In this document: piece by piece, positions 38,614 through 47,083 of the stretch
Layout of the letters: each line of letters begins with the position of its first letter
Position numbering within the stretch: the first letter of the stretch is position 1
NCBI GenBank assembly: GCA_034432795.1
Contig: DAOUBF010000002.1
Span: 33,526 to 97,525 of the forward strand
Length of the DNA stretch: 64,000 nt
Direction: 5' to 3'
Source: DAOUBF01 sp034432795
GTDB taxonomy: Bacteria > Chloroflexota > Anaerolineae > DSLN01
Program-made: the position numbers and the translations under genes
Notes under the pieces: model-generated
The model's database searches: none
Told to the model about the DNA's origin: nothing
Seen by the model: only the letters and a program-made list of their open reading frames with translations

Positions 38614-41082
38614 CTACGGCCTCAGCGTCAGCACTCCCTCAGCGTTCCTTTCAATCTCTGCCCGCTCCCAGAACTGCGGATGATACTGTCCGTTCAGCCA
38701 CAGCGGGATAAAGTCGTCGTAGTGACGGTGATAGGGATGGCCGGACTGGCCGGTCGTGTGAATAACGCGCGAGTTGCTCAGGTTCGCCAGATCGTAGATG
38801 GCCCGCATGGAGGGCACGCTGCGTACAACGAAAGGCGCCTCTATGCTCCAGCCATTGGCGTTGACGATGGAACTGCCCCCATCAGCGGGGAACGGCCCCC
38901 GATTAAATATCTGCTCAATGACGCTGATACCTGACCGCCCCAGGGACTGGTTGACGAACGTGGCCGTATGCAACCTGCCCCAGGTCCAGGTGCTCATGTC
39001 CTCACCCAGGCGCTGCGTCAGGTCGGCCACCGCGTCCAGCACACTACGCTTGAGAATATCGTCGCGGGTTTCCTGCTGATCGGGCGTAGTCACATCATCC
39101 CACCACTTCGCTGCGGGGTTCGCCAGCAGCCGCGCGACGACTGTGCGCGAGAGCGCGCCACTGTTGGGGTAGTCTTTGATCAGATCGGGGCCGAGTTCGT
39201 CCTGGAACAGGTTGCGCCCCAGATGGATGTAAATCGTCTCAAACAAGGTTGCCCCCACCCTATCACGCTTCTCCTGCAAGTCCCAGGTGCGCAGCCGATC
39301 CAGGGCGGCATCGGCGCGGGCGTCGCCGGTGCGCAGGTCTTGGAGGTAGGGCATGACCTCTTCGGCGTAGAGGGCATAGGCATCAAGCTGAATCGCGGCC
39401 ATATCCTCCACCGTCAGCCTATCTTTGGCGGTGAGCAACTGGATAATGCGGGCGGCGCGATAGCCGAAATCGTAATCGCTGCCAATCAGATAAGGGTAGT
39501 CCGGGCCGGTGATGGCGTTATTGGCCGTGACAATCCAGCCCTGGGGCGGGTTGAAGACGCGGGGCAACTGGTCATAGGGAATGGTGCCACTCCATTCGTA
39601 CTCCCCTGTCCAGCCGGGGACAGGCATCAGGCCATCGCCTTTGGCACGGATGGGAATCTGGCCGGGGAGCAGGTAGCCGATGTTGCCGTCCACGTCGGCA
39701 TACACGATATTCTGCGAGGGGGCGGCGAAGGTCTCACCGGCACGGACGAAGTCGTCCCAGTTGCCCGCCCGGTTTAAGCCGAGCAGCGTTCTAAACACAT
39801 GGCCCGGCTCCAGCGCCGTCCAGCGCAGCGCCAGCGGCTGCTTCATGCTCTCGTCCACATCGGAGAGGAGCGGCCCATGACGGCTGATGCGCACGTTGAG
39901 GACGACCGGTTCGGCCCGACCGCGCACGCGGATAGTCTCCGGCACCACCTCAAAATCAACCCACCGCCCCTCAAACTCGTACTGGTTGGGATTGTCCGGG
40001 TTGATCTTCTCAATATACAGGTCCTGCACATCGGGGCCGGCGTTGGTGAAGCCCCAGGCGATGCGGGCATTGTGGCCCAGGATCACGCCAGGCACACCCG
40101 CGAAGGAGAAGCCCACCACGTCAAAGCCGCCGCCGTGTAGCCCGACCTCATACCAGATGGAAGGCATCTGGATGCCCAGGTGAGGGTCGTTGGCCAGGAG
40201 GGGCTTGCCGCTGGCCGTGCGTGACCCGGCGACAACCCAGTTATTGCTCCCCATATCAGACGCCCTAAGGCTCAGTCCCCCCGCGTCCAGGAGCGCCCGC
40301 AGTTGGGCTATGGCGTCCAAAGGTGACGTGTCCACATCACGCCAGTTGACACGCCCGTCGTCCGTCGTCTGTCGTCCCTGGAGCCCCACCCCGCCGGGCA
40401 CAATCACGGGCCGGTCGGCAGGGTAGGGCGGCAGGAGTTCGTTCACCGCCTCTGGGCCGAGCTTTTCGGCCAGGCGGGCGCGCCATAACTCCATGTCCAT
40501 ATTCCCGCCCAGGTCCCAGGCCATGAGCTTGAGCCAGGTGAGGGAGTTGAGCGGCGTCCAGGGTTCTGGCGTGAAATTGGCGCCGACAAGGGGCGAGTTA
40601 AGCAGGGTAAATTCAAGCCCCAATTGACCCGTATGGCTGGCGAGATAGGCGTTGACGCCACTGGCGTAGGCATTCAGGATCGTCCGCTCTTCCTCGTTAA
40701 GCAGTTCCAGTTCTTTGGCGGCGGTGCGGTGCATCCCCAGCGTGCGCAGGAACTTATCCGTCTCCAGCGTGGCGCTGCCCAGGACCTCAGACAGGCGGCC
40801 CTGGCCGATGCGCCGCCAGAACTCCATCTGCCAGAAGCGGTCCTGGGCATGGACGTAGCCCTGGGCGAAGAACAGGTCTTCCACGTTCTGGGCGTAAATG
40901 TGGGGCACGCCCCAGGTATCACGGATGATGGTGACGGGCGCTTTCAGCCCCGGCGCTTGCAGCGTCCCGCTGATCTGGGGAAAGGGCTGGCGGATCAGGA
41001 CGAAGCCGCCCCCCACGACAACGAGGGCCAAAATGACAATGAGAGCAACCAGAATGGTGAGAACGCGCCGCAGGACACGCAT
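38614..41082 (-). CDS. Penicillin acylase (penicillin amidase) family protein
   Basis: An 822-residue Ntn-hydrolase precursor, membrane-anchored at the N-terminus (LTILVALIVILALVVVGGGF). It hydrolyses amide bonds such as acyl-homoserine lactones or beta-lactam side chains; substrate not predictable. The alpha-subunit side has DTWGVPHIYAQNVEDLFFAQ and GYVHAQDRFWQMEFWRR. Self-cleavage is expected before the Ser of GSNNWVVAGSRTASGKPLLA, followed by NDPHLGIQMPSIWYEVGL and GFSFAGVPGVILGHNARIAW. AGGAGG precedes the ATG. The spacer before the Ser contains the GACGAC-type repeat (40350-40378, encoding GRQTTDDGRV), where maturation often removes residues. Confidence 0.93.
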   Translation of the reverse strand: MRVLRRVLTILVALIVILALVVVGGGFVLIRQPFPQISGTLQAPGLKAPVTIIRDTWGVPHIYAQNVEDLFFAQGYVHAQDRFWQMEFWRRIGQGRLSEVLGSATLETDKFLRTLGMHRTAAKELELLNEEERTILNAYASGVNAYLASHTGQLGLEFTLLNSPLVGANFTPEPWTPLNSLTWLKLMAWDLGGNMDMELWRARLAEKLGPEAVNELLPPYPADRPVIVPGGVGLQGRQTTDDGRVNWRDVDTSPLDAIAQLRALLDAGGLSLRASDMGSNNWVVAGSRTASGKPLLANDPHLGIQMPSIWYEVGLHGGGFDVVGFSFAGVPGVILGHNARIAWGFTNAGPDVQDLYIEKINPDNPNQYEFEGRWVDFEVVPETIRVRGRAEPVVLNVRISRHGPLLSDVDESMKQPLALRWTALEPGHVFRTLLGLNRAGNWDDFVRAGETFAAPSQNIVYADVDGNIGYLLPGQIPIRAKGDGLMPVPGWTGEYEWSGTIPYDQLPRVFNPPQGWIVTANNAITGPDYPYLIGSDYDFGYRAARIIQLLTAKDRLTVEDMAAIQLDAYALYAEEVMPYLQDLRTGDARADAALDRLRTWDLQEKRDRVGATLFETIYIHLGRNLFQDELGPDLIKDYPNSGALSRTVVARLLANPAAKWWDDVTTPDQQETRDDILKRSVLDAVADLTQRLGEDMSTWTWGRLHTATFVNQSLGRSGISVIEQIFNRGPFPADGGSSIVNANGWSIEAPFVVRSVPSMRAIYDLANLSNSRVIHTTGQSGHPYHRHYDDFIPLWLNGQYHPQFWERAEIERNAEGVLTLRP
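40350..40378. repeat. GACGAC-type dispersed repeat inside the penicillin acylase gene
   Basis: CGTCGTCCGTCGTCTGTCGT core. It lies in the linker/spacer-peptide region just upstream of the nucleophile Ser. Confidence 0.5.
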
Positions 41083-41149
41083 GGCATGGCCTCCTTAACT
41101 GGGTTGCCCTGGTTATACCACGAAGTGACTCCAGTGTAAACAGCGTCCT

Positions 41150-41212
41150 CCCTCCCTCACCCTCCCCCCTTGTGGGGGAGGGTTGGGGTGGGGGGGACAG
41201 GGGCGCAATGCA
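41150..41212. repeat. C/G-rich palindromic repeat block
   Basis: CCTCCCCCCTTGTGGGGGAG then GGTTGGGGTGGGGGG. It lies in the spacer between the penicillin acylase start and the polyprenyl synthase stop, with a GACGAC-type run (41229-41250) next to it. Confidence 0.55.
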
Positions 41213-41249
41213 TCGCGCTCCCTACGCCGCCGTCCTCCGTCTTCCGTCC

Positions 41250-42149
41250 TTAACGAGCGCGCTCAACTGCCGACCACGCCAGCGCGATCAGCGCGTCATG
41301 AGACGGCGAAGGGGGGAGAACCCCCAACGCGGCCACAGCGCGGTCAGCGAACTTATGTGCCTGGTCAAGCGCTTCTTCAATGGCACCGGCATGGATCAGG
41401 CCCTCGGCCAGGACGGAAACCGTTTCACGCATTGCAGGAGGCAGGTTGAGCAGGGGCAGGCTGAACTTGCCCTGGGTGAGGTCCGCACGCACCGGCTTGC
41501 CTAGCACCTGGGGATCGCCGATCAGGTCCAGGACATCGTCCACGATCTGGAACGCCAGGCCGATATTGTGGCCATAGGTGCCCAAAGCAGCGACAATCGC
41601 CTCATCCGCACCCGCCTGAAGCGCCCCCAGCCGGGCCGCCGCCGCGAACAGCGAGGCCGTCTTTTTGGAGATAATGCGGAAGTAGGTCTCGCGGTCCAAC
41701 GTGCCCTGCCGGGCCGTCTCCACCTGCAGCGTCTCGCCTTCCACCAGAGCCACACAGGCCTCCGCCAGTGTAGCGTTGACCTCAGGCCGGTAAGGCACCA
41801 TGAGATGATAGGCTTTGGTGAACAGGAAATCGCCCGTCAACAGCGCCGCCGTCGTGCCCCACAAGGCATTGACCGTCGGACGGTTACGGCGCATGTCGCT
41901 ATGGTCATTGATGTCATCGTGGATGAGGGTGGCCGTATGAATGATCTCAATCGCCGTCGCCAGGGGGATGGCCTGGTCCAGGTCGCGGCCACCGGCGGCG
42001 TCGTAAGCCAGAAGGAGCAAGCGGGGGCGCAGGCGCTTGCCTCCCGCGCTAAACATATGGCGGCTGGCCTCAGTCAATAGCGGGACATCGCTAACCACCA
42101 GGGCATTTAATTGGGCCTCCACTGAAGCCAGGGCCTGTTCCAGATTCAT
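41250..42149 (-). CDS. Polyprenyl diphosphate synthase (trans-isoprenyl chain elongation)
   Basis: A 299-residue enzyme that elongates allylic diphosphates with IPP to make the quinone side chain or a carotenoid/lipid precursor. First Asp-rich motif in TLIHDDINDHSDMRRNRPTV (D-D-x-x-D followed by the RR pair); second in AFQIVDDVLDLIGD. KTASLFAAAARLGAL and GKRLRPRLLLLAYDA are also as in the heptaprenyl/octaprenyl type. Start ATG at 42149 with GAGGTG 5 bases before. Chain length cannot be fixed by eye. It may feed the CruF and geranylgeranyl-reductase pathways encoded elsewhere in the window. Confidence 0.93.
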   Translation of the reverse strand: MNLEQALASVEAQLNALVVSDVPLLTEASRHMFSAGGKRLRPRLLLLAYDAAGGRDLDQAIPLATAIEIIHTATLIHDDINDHSDMRRNRPTVNALWGTTAALLTGDFLFTKAYHLMVPYRPEVNATLAEACVALVEGETLQVETARQGTLDRETYFRIISKKTASLFAAAARLGALQAGADEAIVAALGTYGHNIGLAFQIVDDVLDLIGDPQVLGKPVRADLTQGKFSLPLLNLPPAMRETVSVLAEGLIHAGAIEEALDQAHKFADRAVAALGVLPPSPSHDALIALAWSAVERAR

Positions 42150-42222
42150 GGCGCACCTCGTTTGTTACATTTATTACTTTCTGAATATTTCAAACGAATT
42201 GTATCCCCACCCACTCTCCGTG

Positions 42223-42771
42223 TCAAGGGCCTGACGGCGGCTTGATTTCCAGGCGGGTGAGTTCCCTTAAGCTATGGAGGTCGCGGCTGAGGACGGCCTC
42301 CAGGGCCTGTTGAGCGAAGCGGAAGAAGGCATGCAGGCTACCAATGCGTTCTAGATACAGGTCGGCTAAGGCGCGCTCCTCCTCGGTCATCTCCGACTTG
42401 GCCTGTTCCAGCTTGGCAATGCTCTCCCCAATAACCCGTAGAGCCTGCTCAACCTCGCGCCGTTCGCGTCCCTCCAGCACTGTAGCGATGATCTTCCACA
42501 AATCCGTCTCGGCCTCATAATATTTACGCCGGTCGCCGCGCACCCAGACTTCCTTCACCGTGCCCCAGCGTTCCAGCGCCTGCATATTCATGCTCACGCT
42601 GCCCTTGCTGATGTCCAGCCGCTCGGCCAGTTCGTCCAGGGAGAGCGGCCTGGGGCTGAGCAGAAGCACGCCATAAAGCTGGCCCATGACCTTGTTAAAG
42701 CCGAAGAACTGCGCCAGCCGCCCCAGCCCCTCAATCGTGCTCGTGCTGACCGCTTCCAGGTCTTTTTGCAT
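42223..42771 (-). CDS. GbsR/MarR-type winged-helix transcriptional regulator
   Basis: 182 residues. The GbsR-like winged helix is LGRLAQFFGFNKVMGQLYGV, LDELAERLDISKGSVSMNMQ and ALERWGTVKEVWVRGDRRKY. A C-terminal helical half follows (IIATVLEGRERREVEQALRV) that would dimerise. GbsR in Bacillus represses choline/glycine-betaine genes; the target here is unknown. It lies directly upstream of, and in the same direction as, the polyprenyl synthase (73-base gap containing TACAAT). The upstream region has AT-rich near-palindromic GTTCAAAAAGTTCTAAAC, possibly an autoregulatory site. Confidence 0.85.
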   Translation of the reverse strand: MQKDLEAVSTSTIEGLGRLAQFFGFNKVMGQLYGVLLLSPRPLSLDELAERLDISKGSVSMNMQALERWGTVKEVWVRGDRRKYYEAETDLWKIIATVLEGRERREVEQALRVIGESIAKLEQAKSEMTEEERALADLYLERIGSLHAFFRFAQQALEAVLSRDLHSLRELTRLEIKPPSGP

Positions 42772-42847
42772 CTCTATTCACTCACATCGTTCAAAAAGTT
42801 CTAAACTGTACAAACCCAGCATACCCTGAAACAGCGTCCCTGTCAAA

Positions 42848-43081
42848 TCAATGGAAACGGTCCCAAAACAGCGTATCATACAACGCCTTGCCGATCAGAG
42901 CAACCGTCAGAAACACAGTTACAGGCCACTGGGCCGCGATCACCCAGGCCGGGACAGTGGCTGGGAGAGGCACAAGCGCCAGGATGAGGGCCAACACCAG
43001 GGCCAGGAGGGCGCGCCAGGCAAAATGCCACCACCGCCCTCTTCCTGTCCATTTGTCTTGTGATTTATCTTGTGGTATCAT
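42848..43081 (-). CDS. Small membrane protein, unknown
   Basis: 77 residues from the ATG at 43081 (or 80 from the TTG at 43090). A basic/aromatic N-terminus (WTGRGRWWHFAWR) and two hydrophobic helices (about 24-42 and 47-67), ending TLFWDRFH. It is divergent from rex with about 60 bases between starts, so the two may share a control region. No family recognised; the codon pattern and hydrophobic layout favour a real gene. Confidence 0.5.
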   Translation of the reverse strand: MIPQDKSQDKWTGRGRWWHFAWRALLALVLALILALVPLPATVPAWVIAAQWPVTVFLTVALIGKALYDTLFWDRFH

Positions 43082-43143
43082 TTGTAACAATCAAGTCCAC
43101 AGTTTCACAATCGGCCCTTTGCGGGCCAGGGAGCGTCGGAAGT

Positions 43144-43767
43144 ATGCTGGGGCCAAACACTGTACCAGACATTGTCGTCGGGCGCCTACCCATTTATCTG
43201 CGAGCCTTATCACAACTGGCCCGGGAAGGGCGCGAGATCACCTCGTCACATGAACTGGGCGAGCGCCTGGGCATCAGCTCGGCCCAAATCCGTAAAGACC
43301 TTTCGCACTTTGGCACGTTCGGCAAGCAAGGAACCGGCTACCGCATCGCCGAACTGGAAAGCCGCCTGCGGCAGATCCTCCACATTGACCGTGAGTGGGA
43401 GGTGGCCCTGGTCGGCGCCGGCGACCTCGGCCACGCCCTGGGCCGCTATAACGGCTTCCGCGACCGCGGCTTCCGCATCACGGCCATCTTTGACCGCGAC
43501 CCGGCCAAGATCGGGGAGAAGATCGGTGAACTGGAGGTGCAGGATGTGGCCCACCTGCACGAGGTCATCCAGGCACGCCATATCCGCGTGGCCATGATCG
43601 CCGTCCCTGCCAGCGAGGCCCAGAAGGTCGCCGACGCGCTCGTGGAGGCCGGCGTCAAAGCCATCCTGAACTACGCCCCCATCACCATCACCGTCCCCCC
43701 CGGTGTGTACGTCCAATATATTGACCCGGTCGTCCACCTGCAACGGATGACTTATTACCTTGAATAA
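43144..43767 (+). CDS. rex: Redox-sensing transcriptional repressor Rex
   Basis: A 207-residue NADH/NAD+-sensing repressor of fermentative and respiratory genes. N-terminal winged helix: IVVGRLPIYLRALSQLAREG, GERLGISSAQIRKDLSHFG, TFGKQGTGYRI. Rossmann domain VALVGAGDLGHALGRYNGF, then FDRDPAKIGEKIG, ILNYAPITITVPPGVYVQYI and DPVVHLQRMTYYL. The ATG at 43144 matches the usual N-terminus; the upstream part of the frame is not conserved. Half-sites TTGTGA (near 43051) and TTCACAA (near 43100) lie in the divergent region, compatible with Rex autoregulation, though not as a perfect palindrome. Confidence 0.97.
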   Translation: MLGPNTVPDIVVGRLPIYLRALSQLAREGREITSSHELGERLGISSAQIRKDLSHFGTFGKQGTGYRIAELESRLRQILHIDREWEVALVGAGDLGHALGRYNGFRDRGFRITAIFDRDPAKIGEKIGELEVQDVAHLHEVIQARHIRVAMIAVPASEAQKVADALVEAGVKAILNYAPITITVPPGVYVQYIDPVVHLQRMTYYLE

Positions 43768-43773
43768 CGTTCA

Positions 43774-43796
43774 GCCCGCAGCTTAAATCTGCGGGC
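43774..43796 (+). terminator. Hairpin after rex
   Basis: GCCCGCAG (43774-43781) and CTGCGGGC (43789-43796), 7-base loop, a few bases after the rex stop. No strong U-tract. Confidence 0.5.
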
Positions 43797-43848
43797 CTGC
43801 TCTGTTGCCCAAACAGCCGTAACGAGCGAGTATTCGGCTGCCGTGAAG

Positions 43849-43868
43849 CCCCACCGTAAACGGTGGGG
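43849..43868. repeat. CCCCACCGTAAACGGTGGGG palindrome
   Basis: Perfect 8-base arms around TAAA between the convergent rex and mreB genes. A related CACCGTAAACGGCGGGG lies at about 60450-60466, so it is a dispersed repeat that could also act as a terminator for mreB. Confidence 0.55.
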
Positions 43869-43928
43869 GGGTTCCTTCTTCATAACGGTGCGGTGTAGGG
43901 GGATACCGCCGTGTGCCCTTACGCAGGC

Positions 43929-44933
43929 TTAAAACCCCGGCACCGTCCTTCGCATAATGTCCAGGTCTTCCAGGGCGCGCCCTGTGCCCAAGACGGTGCA
44001 GGCAATCGGGTTATCGGCGACGTAGGCGGGGACGCCGGTCTCGCGGCTGAGCAGCCGGTCCATATGGCGCAGCAGCGCGCCCCCGCCGCACAACACCATC
44101 CCCCGGTCAATAATATCCGCGGCCAGTTCTGGCGGCGTCTTCTCCAACACCGTGCGCACCACGTTGACAATCGCCATCAGGTGCTCGGAGATCGCCTCGG
44201 TGACCTCGCCGGAGCCGATGGTGATCGTCTTGGGCATACCGGTGACCTGATCACGCCCCTGCACCTCCATATGGAGCTCGTCCTCCAGGGGTAAGGCGCT
44301 CCCGATCTGGAACTTGATCTGCTCGGCGGTGGCTTCGCCAATGGCAAGGTTGTACTTCTTACGCACGTAAGAGACGATGGCTTCGTCCAGGCGCACGCCC
44401 CCCACGCGGGCCGACTCGGCGCAGACAATGCCGTTCATCGCCACCACCGCTGCCTCACTCGCTCCACCCCCCAGGTCCACGATCATGTTCCCGGTGGGCG
44501 TGCCCACCGGCAGGCCAGCGCCCATCGCGGCAGCCAGCGGCTCGGGCAACAGGTGCGCCTCCCGCGCCCCTGCCTGGATCGCCGCCTCGTGCACTGCGCG
44601 GCTCTCCACACTGGTCACCCCATAGGGCACGCTGATGACGACGGTGGGGCGGAACAGCATAAAGTTGCCGCACACCTTCTTGATGAAGTACTCCAACATG
44701 CGCTCGGTGACCTCGTAATCGGCGATCACCCCATCGCGCAGCGGGCGCAACACTTCCAGTGTATCTGGGGTGCGGCCATACATCTCCCGCGCCTCCTGGC
44801 CAATCGCCACGATCTTGTTCTCGTGAACCGAGATGGCCACAACGGAGGGTTCGTGCAGGACGATGCCCTTCCCGCGCAGGTAGACAAGCACGTTGACCGT
44901 GCCCAGATCAATACCGAGCTGTTTCGCGAACAA
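43929..44933 (-). CDS. mreB: Rod shape-determining protein MreB/Mbl
   Basis: A 334-residue bacterial actin that guides lateral cell-wall synthesis. Phosphate-1 motif GIDLGTVNVLVYLRGKGIVL, RPLRDGVIADYEVTERML, then phosphate-2 IVDLGGGASEAAVVAMNGIV and adenosine motif MVLCGGGALLRHMDRLL. TTG start at 44933 with TAGGAGC 3 bases before. No mreC or mreD follows, so it is likely a stand-alone MreB/Mbl copy. A 53-base repeat lies directly upstream, shared with the atpD-atpG spacer. Confidence 0.94.
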   Translation of the reverse strand: MFAKQLGIDLGTVNVLVYLRGKGIVLHEPSVVAISVHENKIVAIGQEAREMYGRTPDTLEVLRPLRDGVIADYEVTERMLEYFIKKVCGNFMLFRPTVVISVPYGVTSVESRAVHEAAIQAGAREAHLLPEPLAAAMGAGLPVGTPTGNMIVDLGGGASEAAVVAMNGIVCAESARVGGVRLDEAIVSYVRKKYNLAIGEATAEQIKFQIGSALPLEDELHMEVQGRDQVTGMPKTITIGSGEVTEAISEHLMAIVNVVRTVLEKTPPELAADIIDRGMVLCGGGALLRHMDRLLSRETGVPAYVADNPIACTVLGTGRALEDLDIMRRTVPGF

Positions 44934-44948
44934 GTGGGCTCCTAATTT

Positions 44949-45001
44949 CCTTGGTCTCTGTCACCGAAGGTGACATTGTGGAATAATCCGTTAAGTGCCT
45001 T
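44949..45001. repeat. 53-base direct repeat, copy 1 (upstream of mreB)
   Basis: Five or so mismatches to 47025-47077. It contains the palindrome GTCACC-GAA-GGTGAC (44960-44974). Confidence 0.8.
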
Positions 45002-45052
45002 TGCGGGCGGTGGACGACAGACGACGGCCGGCAGACGATAGCGGTCTGTCGT

Positions 45053-45496
45053 CTATTCCTCGCCGAACATTTCGCCGGGGCCGGCGCGGGGGCGCCGCTT
45101 GCGGGCGACTTTGAGGCGGACGAGAGAACGCCGTAGCGCCGCATCCACACGCGCCGCCTCGCCAGGGTCGGGGATGCCCTGCGCCAGCAGCGCCTCTGCC
45201 CGCCGACGCGCTGCCTCGGCACGGGCGATGTCAATCTCCAGGGCATGTTCCGCCGTGTCCGCCAGGACGGTCACCTTATCCGGGCGCACCTCCATAAAGC
45301 CGCCGCCGATAGCGAACGATTCTTCCAGGCCGCCCCGCTTGACGCGCAACTCGCCCGTGCTCAACGCGGTCAGGAGCGGTGCGTGATGCGGCAGGATGCC
45401 CATCTCGCCCTCCACTCCCGGCGCGATGACCATATCCACATCCTCGCTATACACCAGGCGCTCTTGCGTCACAATTTCCAGGCGAATCGGACTCAT
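45053..45496 (-). CDS. atpC: F1F0 ATP synthase epsilon subunit
   Basis: A 147-residue central-stalk subunit that regulates F1. The N-terminal beta-sandwich is MSPIRLEIVTQERLVYSEDV, IAPGVEGEMGILPHHAPLLT and GGGFMEVRPDKVTVLADTAE. The helical C-terminus (RAEAARRRAEALLAQG) is followed by a basic tail longer than usual (ARKRRPRAGPGEMFGEE). GAGAGGAT precedes the ATG. It lies downstream of atpD with a 110-base spacer containing a C/G-rich repeat. A GACGAC-type repeat follows at 45009-45054. Confidence 0.95.
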   Translation of the reverse strand: MSPIRLEIVTQERLVYSEDVDMVIAPGVEGEMGILPHHAPLLTALSTGELRVKRGGLEESFAIGGGFMEVRPDKVTVLADTAEHALEIDIARAEAARRRAEALLAQGIPDPGEAARVDAALRRSLVRLKVARKRRPRAGPGEMFGEE

Positions 45497-45535
45497 GTCC
45501 CTATCCTCTCTCAGACCCAGTAGATCACCGAACTG

Positions 45536-45598
45536 TCACCCCCTCCCAACCGGGCTGAAGCCCGATGCTGGGTAGGGGAGGATTGGGGTGGGGGGTAA
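45536..45598. repeat. C/G-rich palindromic repeat in the atpD-atpC spacer
   Basis: CACCCCCTCCC ... GGGGAGGATTGGGGTGGGGG arms enclosing the AACCGGGCTGAAGCCCG palindrome also found after trpS. Confidence 0.55.
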
Positions 45599-45607
45599 AT
45601 CTACGAT

Positions 45608-47008
45608 CTACGAAGACTGGGCCTTCTTATACGCCTCCACCACGTCGTCAATTGTCCCCTTCATGTAGAAGAAGCTCTCCGGGATGTCATCATGCTTGCC
45701 ATCCAGGATCTCGCGGAAGCCGCGCACCGTCTCCTTCAGTGGGACGTACACCCCCTTGATACCGGTGAACTGCTCGGCCACAACCATCGGCTGGCTGAAG
45801 AAGCGCTCAATTTTGCGGGCACGGGCCACAACCAGCTTGTCCTCCTCGCTCAACTCATCAATACCCAGGATGGCGATGATGTCTTGCAGGTCCTTGTAAC
45901 GCTGCAGCACGCGCTGGACCTCGCGGGCCGTGGTGTAGTGCTCCTCGCCCACGATGCGCGGGTCCAGGATGCGGCTGGTGGAGGCCAGCGGGTCCACCGC
46001 CGGGTAAATGCCCTTCTCGGCAATGGAGCGCTCCAGCGCGATGGTGGCATCCAGGTGGGCGAAGGTCGCCACCGGCGCCGGGTCAGAGTAGTCGTCGGCA
46101 GGCACATATACCGCCTGCATGGAGGTGATGGAGCCGCGCTTGGTGGAGGTGATGCGCTCCTGCAACTCGCCCATCTCCGTGCCCAGCGTGGGCTGATACC
46201 CGACCGCTGAGGGCATCCGCCCCAGGAGCGCGGAGACCTCCGACCCCGACATGACAAAACGGAAGATATTATCAATGAACAGGAGCACATCGTAGCCCTG
46301 ATCGCGGAAGTACTCGGCCATGGTCAGGCCGGTCAGGCCGACGCGCAGGCGCACGCCGGGCGGCTCGTTCATCTGGCCGAAGACCATCACGGTCTTGTCC
46401 ATGACGCCCGCCTCAATCATCTCGCGGTAGAGCTGGGTGCCTTCGCGCGTGCGCTCCCCCACACCGGCGAAGACCGAATAACCGGCGTGTTGCGTGGCCA
46501 CCGATTGGATCAACTCCATGATGATCACGGTTTTGCCTACGCCCGCGCCGCCGAAGACGCCCGTCTTGCCGCCCTTGGTGAAGGGGGCAATCAGGTCAAT
46601 GACTTTCAAGCCGGTCTCAAACACCTCCACGCGGGTGGACTGCTCCTCAAACGAGGGCGCCGGGCGATGGATGGGATAGTAGGTGTCCGCCTTGACCGGC
46701 CCCTTGCCATCTATCGGCTGCCCCAACACATTGAAGACACGCCCCAGCGTCACCGGGCCGACGGGCACCATGATCGGCCCGCCGGTGTCGTACGCCTCCA
46801 TGCCACGCCGCAGGCCGTCGGTGGAGTCCATCGCCACGCAGCGCACCCAGTTATTGCCCAGATGCTGCTGCACTTCCAGGACGAGGGGCTTACTATCGCG
46901 GGGCACCTCAATCGCATAATAAATGTCAGGCAGGTCGCCGTTGGGGAACTCCACATCCACCACCGCGCCCTGCACCTGCACAATGCGTCCAACGTTCCCT
47001 TTTGCCAT
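45608..47008 (-). CDS. atpD: F1F0 ATP synthase beta subunit
   Basis: The 466-residue catalytic subunit. NVGRIVQVQGAVVDVEFP start, Walker A GGAGVGKTVIIMELI, the catalytic Glu region GERTREGTQLY, Walker B DVLLFIDNIFRF, SALLGRMPSAVGYQPTL and the DELSEEDKLVV (DELSEED) loop. AAGGAGAG precedes the ATG. The preceding spacer to atpG carries the 53-base repeat. Confidence 0.98.
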   Translation of the reverse strand: MAKGNVGRIVQVQGAVVDVEFPNGDLPDIYYAIEVPRDSKPLVLEVQQHLGNNWVRCVAMDSTDGLRRGMEAYDTGGPIMVPVGPVTLGRVFNVLGQPIDGKGPVKADTYYPIHRPAPSFEEQSTRVEVFETGLKVIDLIAPFTKGGKTGVFGGAGVGKTVIIMELIQSVATQHAGYSVFAGVGERTREGTQLYREMIEAGVMDKTVMVFGQMNEPPGVRLRVGLTGLTMAEYFRDQGYDVLLFIDNIFRFVMSGSEVSALLGRMPSAVGYQPTLGTEMGELQERITSTKRGSITSMQAVYVPADDYSDPAPVATFAHLDATIALERSIAEKGIYPAVDPLASTSRILDPRIVGEEHYTTAREVQRVLQRYKDLQDIIAILGIDELSEEDKLVVARARKIERFFSQPMVVAEQFTGIKGVYVPLKETVRGFREILDGKHDDIPESFFYMKGTIDDVVEAYKKAQSS

Positions 47009-47024
47009 CTTCTCTCCTTAACGT

Positions 47025-47077
47025 CCTTGGTCCCTGTCACCGAAGGTGACGTTGTGGAATCATCCGTTGAGTCCCTT
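47025..47077. repeat. 53-base direct repeat, copy 2 (atpG-atpD spacer)
   Basis: Partner of 44949-45001, with palindrome GTCACCGAAGGTGAC at 47036-47050. It lies inside the atp transcript between the atpG stop and the atpD ribosome binding site. Confidence 0.8.
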
Positions 47078-47083
47078 ACGTTA

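Noticed and set aside
43051..43107. A full Rex operator in the rex promoter
   Set aside because: Only separated half-sites TTGTGA and TTCACAA are visible; they are about 50 bases apart and do not form the usual 18-base palindrome.
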